From contig JANRIZ010000160.1 in NCBI GenBank assembly GCA_033764445.1, positions 1 through 64,000 of the forward strand: a stretch of 64,000 bases of DNA, given 5' to 3'. This DNA comes from JANRIZ01 sp033764445 (lineage in GTDB: Bacteria > Verrucomicrobiota > Verrucomicrobiia > JAWXBN01). Shown one piece after another: positions 1-8,292 of this stretch (positions are counted from its first letter, which is position 1; each line of letters starts with the position of its first letter). A program made the position numbers and the translations under genes. Below the pieces are notes generated by a model that saw nothing but the letters and a program-made list of their open reading frames with translations, was not told the DNA's origin and made no database searches.

Positions 1-142
1 GGAGGCGGGGGCGCCTCCTGGTGCACGCGGGGGCGCGTGCGCTCCCCGGTCAGTTCAGAAAGAATCCCTATTTTGTGTGTCGAGGGCGAGGGCGCGTGCG
101 TTCCGGGGGCATAAGATTCATTCTATGGAGGGGGTGCCGATT
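1..142 (+). repeat. REP-like direct repeat, copy A (left of hicBA)
   Basis: The segment opens with two GC-rich hairpins in a row: GGAGGCG/CGCCTCC (about 1-18) and GCACGCG/CGCGTGC (about 23-40). A unique-looking tail through GTCAGTTCAGAAAG and ATAAGATTCATTCT follows. Nearly the same ~140 bp occurs again in the same orientation at 690-830, so the two copies bracket the HicBA pair. The double-hairpin head alone recurs at 31659-31704. The layout of two adjacent imperfect palindromes is that of REP/BIME elements. The copy may begin upstream of the window. Confidence 0.8.
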
Positions 143-163
143 GTCGGGACAAGTCTGCGGTAT

Positions 164-385
164 TCAGAGCAGTCTTGTGAAGTCGTCCACGCTCAAATCA
201 GACTGACGGAGGATGGCCCGCAATGTGCCACGATCAATCTGGCGATGATTGGGAACGACGGTCTGGGCAAATGGATCGTCGCGACGCATGATGATATGGC
301 TTCCGTGCTGCCGCCGAACCGAAAAACCGATTTTTTGGAGAGCACGGACAACATCAGCCCCCGATACCTGGGGCAATTTGCTCAT
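164..385 (-). CDS. hicA: HicA-type mRNA interferase toxin
   Basis: A 73-residue basic protein with the double-stranded-RNA-binding-like fold of HicA toxins. The hallmark is the catalytic-histidine stretch GSHIIMRRDD (about residues 28-37), preceded by the helix VVRALQKIGFSV and followed by VPNHRQIDRGTLRAILRQ. Members of the family cleave mRNA and are neutralised by HicB. The ATG overlaps the stop codon of the upstream hicB in an ATGA arrangement (TCAT at 382-385 on the plus strand), so the two are translationally coupled. Antitoxin-first order (hicB-hicA) is the less common arrangement. Length and motifs look intact, so the toxin is probably functional. Confidence 0.9.
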   Translation of the reverse strand: MSKLPQVSGADVVRALQKIGFSVRRQHGSHIIMRRDDPFAQTVVPNHRQIDRGTLRAILRQSDLSVDDFTRLL

Positions 386-594
386 ACGGCGACGAGCATG
401 GCTTCAAAGTGGTCCTCGGGTACGGGCAAATTGTCTTCCTTGAGGGCAAGAACATATCCCTCGATTGCCTCCCGAATGTTCACAATCGCCTGATCACGGG
501 TTTCTCCCTGTGAAACACAACCGGGGAGACTCGGGCATTCGGCAACCCAAAAACCGTCTTCACCAGGGTAGATAATGGCTTGCCTCATAGACAA
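382..594 (-). CDS. hicB: HicB-type antitoxin (short form)
   Basis: A 70-residue acidic protein with the partly degraded RNase H-like fold of HicB antitoxins: the N-terminal YPGEDGFWVAECPSLPGCVS strand pair and the GETRDQAIVNIREAIEGYVLAL helix are both clear. It ends soon after that helix, so the C-terminal helix-turn-helix or ribbon-helix-helix DNA-binding domain of longer HicB proteins is absent. It should therefore neutralise HicA by binding it, while autoregulation by DNA binding is doubtful. It overlaps hicA by four bases. The pair sits between two ~140 bp direct repeats. Confidence 0.9.
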   Translation of the reverse strand: MSMRQAIIYPGEDGFWVAECPSLPGCVSQGETRDQAIVNIREAIEGYVLALKEDNLPVPEDHFEAMLVAV

Positions 595-689
595 AAACTA
601 ATGGGGCTCTCCTTGACGGTCAAGTTTTCAGTGTTGCAACGAGGGACGTTGTGCGTGGAGCCTGGAGGGTTGCCGGTTGATTTCGGAAC

Positions 690-830
690 GGAGGCGAGGG
701 CGCCTCCTGGTGCACGCGAGGGCGCGTGCGCTCCCCGGTCAGTTCAGAAAGAGTCCCCATTTTGTGTGTTGGGGGCGGGGGCGCGGGTGTTCCGGGGTCA
801 TAAGATTCATTCTGTGGAGGGGTGCCGATT
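690..830 (+). repeat. REP-like direct repeat, copy B (right of hicBA)
   Basis: Second copy of the element at 1-142, in the same orientation and with scattered substitutions (for example GAGGCGAGGG for GAGGCGGGGG). Both hairpins, the GTCAGTTCAGAAAGA block, the ATAAGATTCATTCT block and the terminal GGGTGCCGATT are kept. Homologous recombination between the two copies would delete hicBA. Confidence 0.8.
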
Positions 831-1115
831 CTCAAAAAACATCCGCGTTCATCTGCGAGGTCTGCGGGAAAATCCCCGTTCGGGTGGGAGCCGTTTTGAA
901 GACATGCGCTGCCCCGTCAGTGGCACACTCCAGATAAAAAGGCCCCTGACCTGTCGAATGTGTGTGAGGTGTCAACCATTCGGACTCTGCAGGTGAAATC
1001 GTGGCAGGGGCGCCGGAAAAAATCAATCCCAATCCATGGGATCAGTCGCCGGGGGTGACCGTATCCTGCCCCCGAAATTGCATGTTGGCGTGCGGGAAAT
1101 GGGCAAAAAAAGCCT
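831..1115. other. Intergenic region upstream of rpsT
   Basis: No convincing gene is seen here. At about 839-869 there is one degenerate member of a dispersed family of the type ATCCGCGTTCATCTGCG, also found near 12446, 57601, 58066 and 62340. The remainder shows no structure I can name. Confidence 0.5.
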
Positions 1116-1143
1116 TTGACAATTTTCCAAGGGAAGATAGTCT
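1116..1143 (+). promoter_or_regulatory. Possible promoter of rpsT
   Basis: A perfect TTGACA stands at 1116-1121. A weak -10 match (TAGTCT, 1138-1143) follows after a 16 bp spacer, about 30 bases before the rpsT start. The -35 is strong; the -10 is not convincing on its own. Confidence 0.4.
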
Positions 1144-1172
1144 CTGCGGCTCCCTTTTAACCGGAAAAAAAA

Positions 1173-1436
1173 ATGCCCAATATCAAATCAGCCATCAAAA
1201 ACATGCGTGCGAGTGCCCGCAAACGCACCTACAATCTTGCTGTCAAAAGCAAGGCCAAGACAGCCCAGAAGAAATTCCTGAAGCTGGTCGCTGCGGGAAA
1301 CAAGACAGAGGCCCAGAAGGCCTACAACGAAGCCGCCTCCGCTTTTGACAAGGCCGCCAAAAGGAATTCCATCCACAAAAACGTGGCTTCCCGTGGGAAA
1401 GCCCGTCTGGCAGCCAAGCTGGCCGCGTTGAAGTAA
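1173..1436 (+). CDS. rpsT: 30S ribosomal protein S20
   Basis: An 87-residue, strongly basic, all-helical protein that matches S20 over its whole length. It starts MPNIKSAIKNMRASARKRTYN, has the central KAKTAQKKFLKLV helix, and ends with the HKNVASRGKARLAAKLAAL segment. S20 binds 16S rRNA in the small subunit and takes part in early assembly. It is a single-gene unit with its own likely promoter and a strong terminator 22 bases after the stop codon. The length is typical of the family. Confidence 0.97.
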   Translation: MPNIKSAIKNMRASARKRTYNLAVKSKAKTAQKKFLKLVAAGNKTEAQKAYNEAASAFDKAAKRNSIHKNVASRGKARLAAKLAALK

Positions 1437-1458
1437 ATCGCCAACTTTCATCCAATCG

Positions 1459-1487
1459 CGCGCCGCTTCCTGCGGCGCGTTTTTTTT
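1459..1487 (+). terminator. Rho-independent terminator of rpsT
   Basis: A perfect 8 bp GC stem (CGCGCCGC at 1459-1466, GCGGCGCG at 1472-1479) with a TTCCT loop is followed by eight T residues (1480-1487). Confidence 0.92.
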
Positions 1488-1644
1488 GATGGGGATTGAA
1501 TCGCCCTTTACACGGGTCAGACCATCCGGGTTTCGGATGAAGGAAGCACCCCTGATGGTCTTGCATTTGATCCAATCTTCCGGGTTTCCCCGTCCCGACG
1601 ACATTTCTGACGCCATACAGGTTCGATTTTCCGGTGTCCGGGAC

Positions 1645-1675
1645 AAAAAAAAGGCCGGGAAACGGGTTCCCGGCC
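1645..1675 (-). terminator. Rho-independent terminator of korAB
   Basis: An 8 bp stem (GGCCGGGA 1653-1660, TCCCGGCC 1668-1675) has an A-run at 1645-1652 on the plus strand, which reads as a U-run on the minus strand just after korB. Confidence 0.9.
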
Positions 1676-1714
1676 CTGACCGATCGGCAAATTGAGCGGT
1701 TTGAAACCAGGCGA

Positions 1715-2638
1715 CTACATGATTTCCTTGAGAAGCTGGGCCTGCTGTTCCTTGGAAAGACCCGTGGGGCGCGTGGCCACGGGGCCGTCGGCACAGACAG
1801 GGTCAAGCTGGTCAAGGGAACCGAGGTCATCGCGTTTCCAGAAGAGTCCGATGGGGACACCTTCGTCATCGGTGAATTCGTAGGCGCGGTCCATGGCCGT
1901 GTGGAAATCGGTGGGGTTGTGTCCCGATTCCTCGAGCATTTTGACGCGTTTGTTAAACCACTGATAGGTGTTTTCCTTGTTGAAGGTCACACACGGACTG
2001 AAGACGTCGATGAGCGAAAAACCCTTGTGCTGAATGCCCGCCTTGATCAGCTCGATGAGATGTTTGGGTTTGGCCGAGTAACCGCGGGCGACGTAGGTGG
2101 CCCCGCCGGTGATGGCCATGGCGATGGGATTGTAGGGGTTTTCGATGTTGCCATTGGGAGTGGTCTTGGTTTTGGCCCCCCGGGCGGAGGTGGGGGAACA
2201 CTGCCCGGTGGTCAGCCCGTAAATCTGGTTGTCCATCACGATGTAGGTGATGTCGATGTTGCGGCGCATGCAGTGGACCAGATGGTTGTTGCCGATGCCG
2301 TACCCGTCGCCATCACCGCCCGTGGCAATGACATTGAGACTGTGATTGGCCATTTTGACCCCCGAGGCCACCGCCAGGGAGCGTCCGTGCAGGGTGTGCA
2401 TGCCGTAACAGTTGATGTAGCCGGGAAGATTGGACGAGCAGCCGATGCCGCTGACAACCACCGTGTTGTAGGGTTCCAGGCCCAGCTCGCCCAAGGCCGC
2501 CTGCAGGGCCGCCAGAACCGAGAAATCACCGCAGCCGGGGCACCAATCCGCATGGATGCGATGCTCGTAGGTTTCCTTGGTGACCGGACCGGTCCCTTTT
2601 TTGGTGATGCTTTTTTCTTCGACGACAGTTGCGCTCAT
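1715..2638 (-). CDS. korB: 2-oxoacid:acceptor (ferredoxin) oxidoreductase, beta subunit
   Basis: A 307-residue thiamine-pyrophosphate subunit of a 2-oxoacid:ferredoxin oxidoreductase. The substrate is probably 2-oxoglutarate or a related 2-oxoacid; the exact substrate cannot be read from sequence. Visible signatures are the N-terminal WCPGCGD motif (residues 32-38), GIGCSS (64-69), the TPP/Mg2+ motif GGDGDGYGIGNNH (107-119) and the MDNQIYGLTTGQ segment (about 135-146). The enzyme oxidatively decarboxylates 2-oxoacids to acyl-CoA and reduces ferredoxin. It lies 35 bases downstream of the alpha subunit on the same strand and is followed by a terminator, so korA-korB forms a two-gene operon. Confidence 0.92.
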   Translation of the reverse strand: MSATVVEEKSITKKGTGPVTKETYEHRIHADWCPGCGDFSVLAALQAALGELGLEPYNTVVVSGIGCSSNLPGYINCYGMHTLHGRSLAVASGVKMANHSLNVIATGGDGDGYGIGNNHLVHCMRRNIDITYIVMDNQIYGLTTGQCSPTSARGAKTKTTPNGNIENPYNPIAMAITGGATYVARGYSAKPKHLIELIKAGIQHKGFSLIDVFSPCVTFNKENTYQWFNKRVKMLEESGHNPTDFHTAMDRAYEFTDDEGVPIGLFWKRDDLGSLDQLDPVCADGPVATRPTGLSKEQQAQLLKEIM

Positions 2639-2673
2639 AGTTCGTGTTTCTCCGGGTGTTAAATGGTGGGGGA

Positions 2674-4476
2674 TCAGACCATGATTTCGTGGACGGGCAC
2701 GTAGTGGGTGGTTTTGCCGGCGAGGATGGATTGGATGCCTTCCCGGATGTGGTGGGGCATGAAAGGTTCGCCATCGTATTTGCGGACGTGGCCATGGGCA
2801 TTGAACCCCGTCTCGCTTCGCAGATAGCGGGCAAACTGTCCGCTGTAGTTGAGCTCCACAATGATGACCGTTTTGAACCGGGAAAGGATTTCGCCAATTT
2901 CCTTCGATTTGAAGGGGACAATCCAGCGGATCTGCAACTGGCTGGCTTTCACGCCCGCGTCGGAGAGCTGGCCGATCGCCTCGCGGATGACCCCTTCGGT
3001 CGAGCCCCAGCCGACAATGAGCAGATCGCCGCTGGCATCCCCATGGACTGCCGGGGTGGGGACGAGTTTTTCCGCATATTCCATCTTGCGCATGCGTTTT
3101 TCGTGCATCGCATTGCGTTTGATCGGGTTGGTGAACTCGTCGGAAATCAGCACGCCATCCTCATCGTGTTCGTCCGTCGACACCACGTGCAGATGACCGG
3201 GGGTGCCGGGGACTGCGCGGGGGCTGACGCCGTTTTCGGTGATTTTGTAGCGGTAATAACTCAGATCGTTGGCGCCGCCGTAGGGGTTGTCCATGCCGTG
3301 ACCGTTGGGGAAAATCGTCTGACCCCGGTCGATTTTCGGGGCAAGGCTGATGTTGGCGGGGTCCACCGTGCTGCGGCCCTCGGAAATGACCAGGTCGCTG
3401 AGGATGATTCCGGGGCACTGGAACTGATCCGTCAGGTTGAACATCTCGGGAACGAGATGATAACAATCCTCGATGGAGGTGGGGGCGGCGATCAGGCGGG
3501 GATAATCCCCCTGGCCGGCACCCAGGGCCTGCCAGAGATCCGCCTGTTCCTGCTTGGTGGGCAGACCCGTTCCGGGCCCCCCGCGCTGGACATTGATGGC
3601 GACAACGGGAATTTCCATGATGGAGGCCGCGCCCAGGGCTTCGGTCATCAGGGCGAAACCGCCGCCGGAGGTGGCAAACATGGTGCGGGCCCCGGTGTGG
3701 GCCGCCCCATAGGCCATGTTGGCCACGCCGATCTCGTCCTCGACCTGGCGGACCATGACGCCGAGCTGCTTGGCATGGTTGGAGAACCACATCAACACCC
3801 CCGTGGAGGGGCTCATCGGGTAGGCGCAGTAATATTTGACACCCGCCGCCGCGCCGGCCATGGCCAGGGCGGAATTTCCCTCGACGAAGGCGAGACTGCG
3901 CCCCAGATTTTTGAGGGTCAGAAACTGTTTGAAGTTTGATTTTGAGAATGTGTAACCCGCCTGGGCGATCTCCGTGTTTTCCTTGATGATGGCCTCGCCC
4001 TTTTTGCGGAATTTTTTGGCGATATCCTCCTCCAATATCGCGAAGTCGATGCCCAGGATCGCCAGAATCGCCCCCACACCCATGGTATTGATGTTGAGCT
4101 TGTTGGTGGAAGCCCCCTGAAGCTGCTTGACAGGCAGACCGCACAGATGGACTCCCGAAGCCGCTTCCCCGGGCTTGACCTTGTCGCTGTCAAAAAAGAC
4201 GTAACTGCCCGCGCCCATGAGCTTGAGATGGCGGTTCATCGTGTCCTGGTTCAGGCAGAGCATGATGTCGATCCTGTCTCCGTGGTTGGTCACCGGCTGG
4301 TCGCTGGCCCGGACCGTCAGGAAGATGTGTCCGCCACGCACAATCGACTGGTAGGCGTTGTAGGCGTTGAGGTGATAACCGTAACGTGCGAGGGCGAAGG
4401 CCAGAATGTCACCGGAGGATGCGATCCCCTGTCCGGCCTCACCGCCAATGGAGAATGCGAAATCAATGTTTGCCAT
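2674..4476 (-). CDS. korA: 2-oxoacid:acceptor oxidoreductase, fused gamma-alpha subunit
   Basis: A 600-residue partner of korB. The first ~190 residues are the gamma (CoA-interacting) domain, beginning with IGGEAGQGIASSGDIL and NAYQSIVRGGH. From about residue 195 comes the pyrimidine-binding alpha domain with EGNSALAMAGAAAG, YPMSPSTGVL, VEDEIGVANMAYGA and TSGGGFALMTEALG. The C-terminal transketolase-C-like domain carries VGWGSTEGVIREA and ends near the interface. Gamma-alpha fusion is common in the KorA type. The gene is first in the operon, and its length is usual for the fused form. No separate ferredoxin-like delta subunit is encoded nearby. Confidence 0.92.
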   Translation of the reverse strand: MANIDFAFSIGGEAGQGIASSGDILAFALARYGYHLNAYNAYQSIVRGGHIFLTVRASDQPVTNHGDRIDIMLCLNQDTMNRHLKLMGAGSYVFFDSDKVKPGEAASGVHLCGLPVKQLQGASTNKLNINTMGVGAILAILGIDFAILEEDIAKKFRKKGEAIIKENTEIAQAGYTFSKSNFKQFLTLKNLGRSLAFVEGNSALAMAGAAAGVKYYCAYPMSPSTGVLMWFSNHAKQLGVMVRQVEDEIGVANMAYGAAHTGARTMFATSGGGFALMTEALGAASIMEIPVVAINVQRGGPGTGLPTKQEQADLWQALGAGQGDYPRLIAAPTSIEDCYHLVPEMFNLTDQFQCPGIILSDLVISEGRSTVDPANISLAPKIDRGQTIFPNGHGMDNPYGGANDLSYYRYKITENGVSPRAVPGTPGHLHVVSTDEHDEDGVLISDEFTNPIKRNAMHEKRMRKMEYAEKLVPTPAVHGDASGDLLIVGWGSTEGVIREAIGQLSDAGVKASQLQIRWIVPFKSKEIGEILSRFKTVIIVELNYSGQFARYLRSETGFNAHGHVRKYDGEPFMPHHIREGIQSILAGKTTHYVPVHEIMV

Positions 4477-4532
4477 AAGCAGACATAAGTAATGGGATTC
4501 TGAAATTTAATCAAGCATCACTGACGTTTTTT

Positions 4533-5474
4533 TTATGTGGTCACCCGCAGCCACCGCAAAGGCCCGTTTTGGATGCTTAAATGAATGCGTTTGAGACTGG
4601 CCGGCAGCAGCACCACATCCCCCACGGCAAAGGCCTCATCATTGATATGGGCCAGCCCTGACAGACAGATCCAGACCGCAAAACGGCCGGACTTGTTCTG
4701 GAGGTCGCATGTTTTATCCGTCACAAAATGGTCGACCGTGAAATATTCGCAGGCGGCCAGGGGAAGCGGATCGGGCGAGGCCGGAGTCCCGGCGGGGACC
4801 CGGGCGGAGAGGGCGGGTTCAAAATCATCAAAGTCGATGGATCGGAGGGACTGCGGGATGTGCAGTTCCCGGGGGCGGCCCCAGTCGTACACGCGGTAGG
4901 TGGTGTCGGAATTCTGCTGGATTTCCACGATGACATTTCCGGCATCGATCGCGTGGAGCCGACCCGAAGGCAGGAACATCGCGTCCCCGGTGCTGACCGG
5001 AAAACGGTGGCAGAGGGACTCCAGGGTGTTTTTTTGGAGGGCCTGCTCGAACTCTTCCCGGGTGACCCCGTGCTTCAACCCCGCGATCAAATGCGCCCCT
5101 GGCTGGGCCTGGGCGATGAACCACATTTCCGTCTTGGGTTCCCCCCGCAGCTCCCGGGCGCAATGGTCGGGAGGATGCACCTGCAGGGACAGACGCTGCT
5201 GGGCATCCAAAAACTTGATCAGCAGGGGGAATCTCCCGTGGGACAGGGGGGCTTTGCCCATGATCGAGGCCGCCTCCCGGCACAGCACCTCGTGAAAGGT
5301 CAGTCCCGCCCAGGGACCTCCCTCCACCACCGTCTGCGCCTCGGGTCGGTCACAGATCTCCCAGGACTCCCCAATGGGTTTGTCGGCGGGGATCGGACGG
5401 TTGAAGACCTTGCGGAGGTTTTGGCCACCCCAGACGCGTTCCTGATAAATGGGCCGGAATTTGATCAGGGACAT
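4533..5474 (-). CDS. manA: Mannose-6-phosphate isomerase, class I
   Basis: A 313-residue cupin-type zinc isomerase interconverting mannose-6-phosphate and fructose-6-phosphate. It begins MSLIKFRPIYQERVWGG, the usual start of short class I enzymes, followed by KPIGESWEICDRPEAQT. Zinc ligands are visible in LSLQVHPPD (Gln and His), in KTEMWF (Glu) and in SGRLHAID (His). I chose the ATG at 5474 rather than one 30 codons upstream because homology begins there and the extension looks non-conserved. It lies 57 bases upstream of the korA start and may be co-transcribed with korAB. Mannose supply for glycans or catabolism are both possible roles. Confidence 0.88.
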   Translation of the reverse strand: MSLIKFRPIYQERVWGGQNLRKVFNRPIPADKPIGESWEICDRPEAQTVVEGGPWAGLTFHEVLCREAASIMGKAPLSHGRFPLLIKFLDAQQRLSLQVHPPDHCARELRGEPKTEMWFIAQAQPGAHLIAGLKHGVTREEFEQALQKNTLESLCHRFPVSTGDAMFLPSGRLHAIDAGNVIVEIQQNSDTTYRVYDWGRPRELHIPQSLRSIDFDDFEPALSARVPAGTPASPDPLPLAACEYFTVDHFVTDKTCDLQNKSGRFAVWICLSGLAHINDEAFAVGDVVLLPASLKRIHLSIQNGPLRWLRVTT

Positions 5475-5592
5475 ACGCGGGAATCTATACAAACCCCGCA
5501 GGAGTGCAAAAACAAAAACCGGGGAAATTTGCCGGAAGGATGGCGTTCTTTTTTGGCTGTTCAAACATGGGGAGCCTGTTTAAATCCGTCAC

Positions 5593-6231
5593 ATGAATGT
5601 CATATCGGAGTGTTCCCTGATGTTCCGTGAGTTCAAGGGCAACTTTCAGAACACAGGATCCGTCCTCCCCAGCAGCCGTTTTTTGGCGCGTCGTATGCTC
5701 GATCCCTTTTCCAAAAGGCGGCAGGCAGCCCATATCCTGGAGGTGGGGGCCGGGACCGGACCGATCACGGAGCAGATTGTGGAGCGTTTAAGGCCCCGGG
5801 ATACCCTGCATATCGTGGAGTTGAACGCGGAATTTATCCGTCACCTCCGGGAGCGGGTCAACCAGGACCCGGTCTGGAGGGATCGGAAGGCGCAAATCCA
5901 CATCTTTCATGCGGATATTCTGAAATTCGAGCATGCACACGAATATGATTACGTCGTTTGCAGCCTGCCGTTTTACAATTTCCCCCCCTCCCTGGTCCGT
6001 GGGATTTTTGCCAAAATGCGACATCTGTTGAAACCCGGCGGCGTGCTCAGTTATTTTGAGTATGCCGCGATGCGGAGTCTGGGTGGACCCTTCATGTCCC
6101 GGGACCGGCGCCACAATATGAGGCAGATTGAGGGGATGCTTCAGGAGCAGAGAGCCCAATGCCTGAGCCGGTCCGAACTGGTGCTGCCCAATGTGCCCCC
6201 GGCCTGGGTGCGGCATCTGACCCAGAAATAA
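5593..6231 (+). CDS. PmtA-like SAM-dependent methyltransferase
   Basis: A 212-residue class I methyltransferase resembling phospholipid N-methyltransferases, which methylate phosphatidylethanolamine. The N-terminal FKGNFQNTGSVLPSSRFLARRM corresponds to the GAVLPSS segment typical of PmtA. Next come the SAM-binding loop ILEVGAGTGPIT (about residues 48-59) and a post-II acidic position in HIVELNAEF. SLPFYNFPP matches the family's GLP-x-x-NFP motif. The start could instead be the ATG at 5620 (MFREFKGN). It is divergent from manA and followed closely by a membrane protein gene. Methylation of another lipid or a rRNA is a possible alternative. Confidence 0.7.
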   Translation: MNVISECSLMFREFKGNFQNTGSVLPSSRFLARRMLDPFSKRRQAAHILEVGAGTGPITEQIVERLRPRDTLHIVELNAEFIRHLRERVNQDPVWRDRKAQIHIFHADILKFEHAHEYDYVVCSLPFYNFPPSLVRGIFAKMRHLLKPGGVLSYFEYAAMRSLGGPFMSRDRRHNMRQIEGMLQEQRAQCLSRSELVLPNVPPAWVRHLTQK

Positions 6232-6284
6232 CATTGATTCCCGGCTCAAAATGTTTTGAAACTTTTGAGGGAACAACCTGTTGC

Positions 6285-6836
6285 ATGAATATGAAGGACG
6301 AGGAAAAAGACCCCTTATGGGAATTGCTGGGCAAAGCCCGCCACCTGGACCCCCTTCCGCGTTTTACCGATGACGTGCTGGCCCGTGTGGAGCGGCTTGA
6401 TCAGTCGCCTGAGACCCTCTCCTGGTTCCGGTTGCCCCGGCTTTTCTGGGGGACCACCCTGGCCGGGGCCGCGGCCTGTCTTGTTTTTGTGGGGATTTTA
6501 ATGATGCCCGGTGGGCCCTCGGGTCAGCCCGCTTCCGTGGCCCATTCCGTGGCCCATTCCGCGGCCCATTCACGCCTGCAACCCCAACCCCCGCTGGCGA
6601 CAGCCTCTGTCGTGACCGCCTCCGCCTCCGTCCCGGCGGTCACACCCAATGCCCAGCCGGTCAATTTCAGCTTTAACGAAGGTGAAAAGGGGAATCTGGT
6701 GGTGGCCCGGACCAATGCCCCGGTGATGGCGGATGTCTCCAATCCCTGGCTGGCCTTGACCAACGACTCAACGGCCTCCTCCGGAAAAGTGTACAACCTG
6801 AATGCCGCCCCCGTGGGTTTTGAAGTCGGGCCATGA
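6285..6836 (+). CDS. Hypothetical membrane protein, anti-sigma-factor-like layout
   Basis: A protein of about 183 residues (start at 6285, or two codons on at 6291). The N-terminal ~50 residues are charged and helical (DPLWELLGKARHLDPLPRFTDDVLARVERL). One hydrophobic span follows (GTTLAGAAACLVFVGILMM), then a low-complexity periplasmic tail rich in Ala, Pro, Ser and Val with three VAHS/AAHS repeats. This is the layout of small anti-sigma-like proteins, but no sigma factor gene sits beside it and no zinc-binding HxxxCxxC motif is present. Family and function are not recognised. It ends just before the DUF192 lipoprotein gene. Confidence 0.55.
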   Translation: MNMKDEEKDPLWELLGKARHLDPLPRFTDDVLARVERLDQSPETLSWFRLPRLFWGTTLAGAAACLVFVGILMMPGGPSGQPASVAHSVAHSAAHSRLQPQPPLATASVVTASASVPAVTPNAQPVNFSFNEGEKGNLVVARTNAPVMADVSNPWLALTNDSTASSGKVYNLNAAPVGFEVGP

Positions 6837-6939
6837 TCCCGCCGTGTGTCTGCCATGCCTTGTGATGGGGGCCACTGAGGGCTTCAAATCCGCCAAAATA
6901 CACTCGCTCCCCCCGTCGCATTCATCTAGGGTCGGGCCC

Positions 6940-7419
6940 ATGCTGCGTTCCAGTGTGTTGATTGTTTTGCTGGGTTTTGGGGTGCTGCTGACCGGTTGCC
7001 TCAGACAGACCGCCCCGACCCCCGCCTTGCCGGAGGGGGAGCTGACCCTGGGCACCGGACGATTAAAGGTGGAAATTGCCGCTGACGATCCGAGCCGGAC
7101 CCTGGGATTGATGCATCGCGAAAGCCTTCCGGAGGAGCGGGGCATGCTGTTTGTTTTTGAGACACCGCGGTCCATGGGGTTCTGGATGAAGGACACCCTT
7201 GTCCCTTTGTCGATTGCCTATCTGGATTCCGAGGGACGCGTGCTGGAAATCTACAACATGGAGCCCCGCTCGCTGCAGAATGTGCCCAGCCAGTCAGACC
7301 AAGTGGTTTTTGCCCTGGAGGTCAACCGCGGGTGGTTTGCCCGCAACGCCGTTTCCGTCGGCACCCAGGTGCGTGTGACAGGTGCGGACTGGGAATCGCT
7401 CCGGCGGAAGGCCCGATGA
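6940..7419 (+). CDS. DUF192 family lipoprotein
   Basis: A 159-residue DUF192 (PF02643) protein. It starts with a lipoprotein signal peptide (MLRSSVLIVLLGF, lipobox LLTGC with Cys20). The mature part has the family hallmarks: an E(I)A.D...R..GLMHRESLPEERGMLFVF block and the MGFWMKDTLVPLSIAYLD block, then a C-terminal FALEVNRGWF segment. The family's function is not settled. The start was chosen at the ATG giving a proper signal peptide; longer frames upstream lack one. It is convergent with the OmpH-like gene downstream. Confidence 0.85.
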   Translation: MLRSSVLIVLLGFGVLLTGCLRQTAPTPALPEGELTLGTGRLKVEIAADDPSRTLGLMHRESLPEERGMLFVFETPRSMGFWMKDTLVPLSIAYLDSEGRVLEIYNMEPRSLQNVPSQSDQVVFALEVNRGWFARNAVSVGTQVRVTGADWESLRRKAR

Positions 7420-7429
7420 CGGACGGTGC

Positions 7430-7458
7430 AAAAAAAATGCCCCGCTGCGGCGGGGCAT
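7430..7458 (-). terminator. Rho-independent terminator of the OmpH/Skp gene
   Basis: A 9 bp stem (ATGCCCCGC 7437-7445, GCGGGGCAT 7450-7458) with a four-base loop; the A-run at 7430-7437 becomes a U-run on the minus strand. Confidence 0.9.
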
Positions 7459-7510
7459 CAAAAGGGAAAAGGGAAATGGGAAAAAAGGGGAAAGGGAGCC
7501 GTGCCCCCCG

Positions 7511-8086
7511 TTATTTTTTGGGGGTATTGAGTTTGACAATCACGTCATCGGTGATGTCCATGCCCGTTTCGTCCAGAATCACCCCGCGGCCCTTGGTTTT
7601 GTCGAGGATGAGGTTGTAGCCCTTGGCCTTGCCGACTTCCGAGGCGGTGGTCATGATTTCGGTGATGAGATTTTCCATCAGGCGCCCGCGCTGCTCGGTC
7701 AGCTGACGTTCGCGACTGACCATCATTTCCTGGCCCTGCTGCAGCTTCATGCTGAATTGCACGCGTTTTTCCTGAACCGCCTTCATTTTTTCCGACTTGG
7801 TTTTTTCGTCGAGGGCGGGATTTTGGAGGTCCTGTTCGAGCTTGGCGCCTTCCTCCCGCATCTTGGCGATTTCCGTCTCGAGGTCCTTGCGGTCCTTTTG
7901 GAATCCATCCACCGCGCTTTGGAGTGTTTTTTCGGCGTCCTTGCGTTTGCTGTAGTTTTCAAGGGCCTTGCCGATATCGACGGTTCCCAGCTTCAGGGGG
8001 GCGGCCGACTTGGCCTGGGCCATCAGCCCGGAGGCGAAGGGCGAAAGAGTGAGTGCGGCAAGGGTGACAAGAAGGGTCTTTTTCAT
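7511..8086 (-). CDS. OmpH/Skp family periplasmic chaperone
   Basis: A 191-residue secreted coiled-coil protein. A signal peptide (MKKTLLVTLAALTLSPFASGLMAQA) is followed by the start of the OmpH domain, LGTVDIGKALENYSK. A long heptad-rich helical hairpin follows (about residues 50-140, rich in Lys, Glu and Gln), then the conserved C-terminal strand region GYNLILDKTKG and DITDDVIVKLN. Skp-type chaperones trimerise and carry unfolded outer-membrane proteins across the periplasm, which implies a diderm envelope. It is a single-gene unit with its own terminator. Confidence 0.87.
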   Translation of the reverse strand: MKKTLLVTLAALTLSPFASGLMAQAKSAAPLKLGTVDIGKALENYSKRKDAEKTLQSAVDGFQKDRKDLETEIAKMREEGAKLEQDLQNPALDEKTKSEKMKAVQEKRVQFSMKLQQGQEMMVSRERQLTEQRGRLMENLITEIMTTASEVGKAKGYNLILDKTKGRGVILDETGMDITDDVIVKLNTPKK

Positions 8087-8292
8087 AGGGTGGGGGGCAT
8101 AGTTGCAGAGGTGGTTTGAGATGCAAGCGGAATTTGAACGGAATTTTCCCCGCGGATGACGGGGTGTTTGTTGCGGCTCATGGCTTCTGTAACAGGCGGA
8201 ATTTTGAAAAGTTTCCCGTCCGATGAGGCCGGGGTCTTTTCACGGTCCGGGGTGGGGGGAGGGAGGGTTTCGGAAAGAATCCGAAAAGGAGC

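Noticed and set aside
580..996. Plus-strand frames within the GC-rich repeat
   Set aside because: They are translations of the double-hairpin repeat and change frame between copies.
1486..1695. 69-codon plus-strand frame between rpsT and korB
   Set aside because: It covers the korAB terminator, has no ribosome-binding site and looks like no family.
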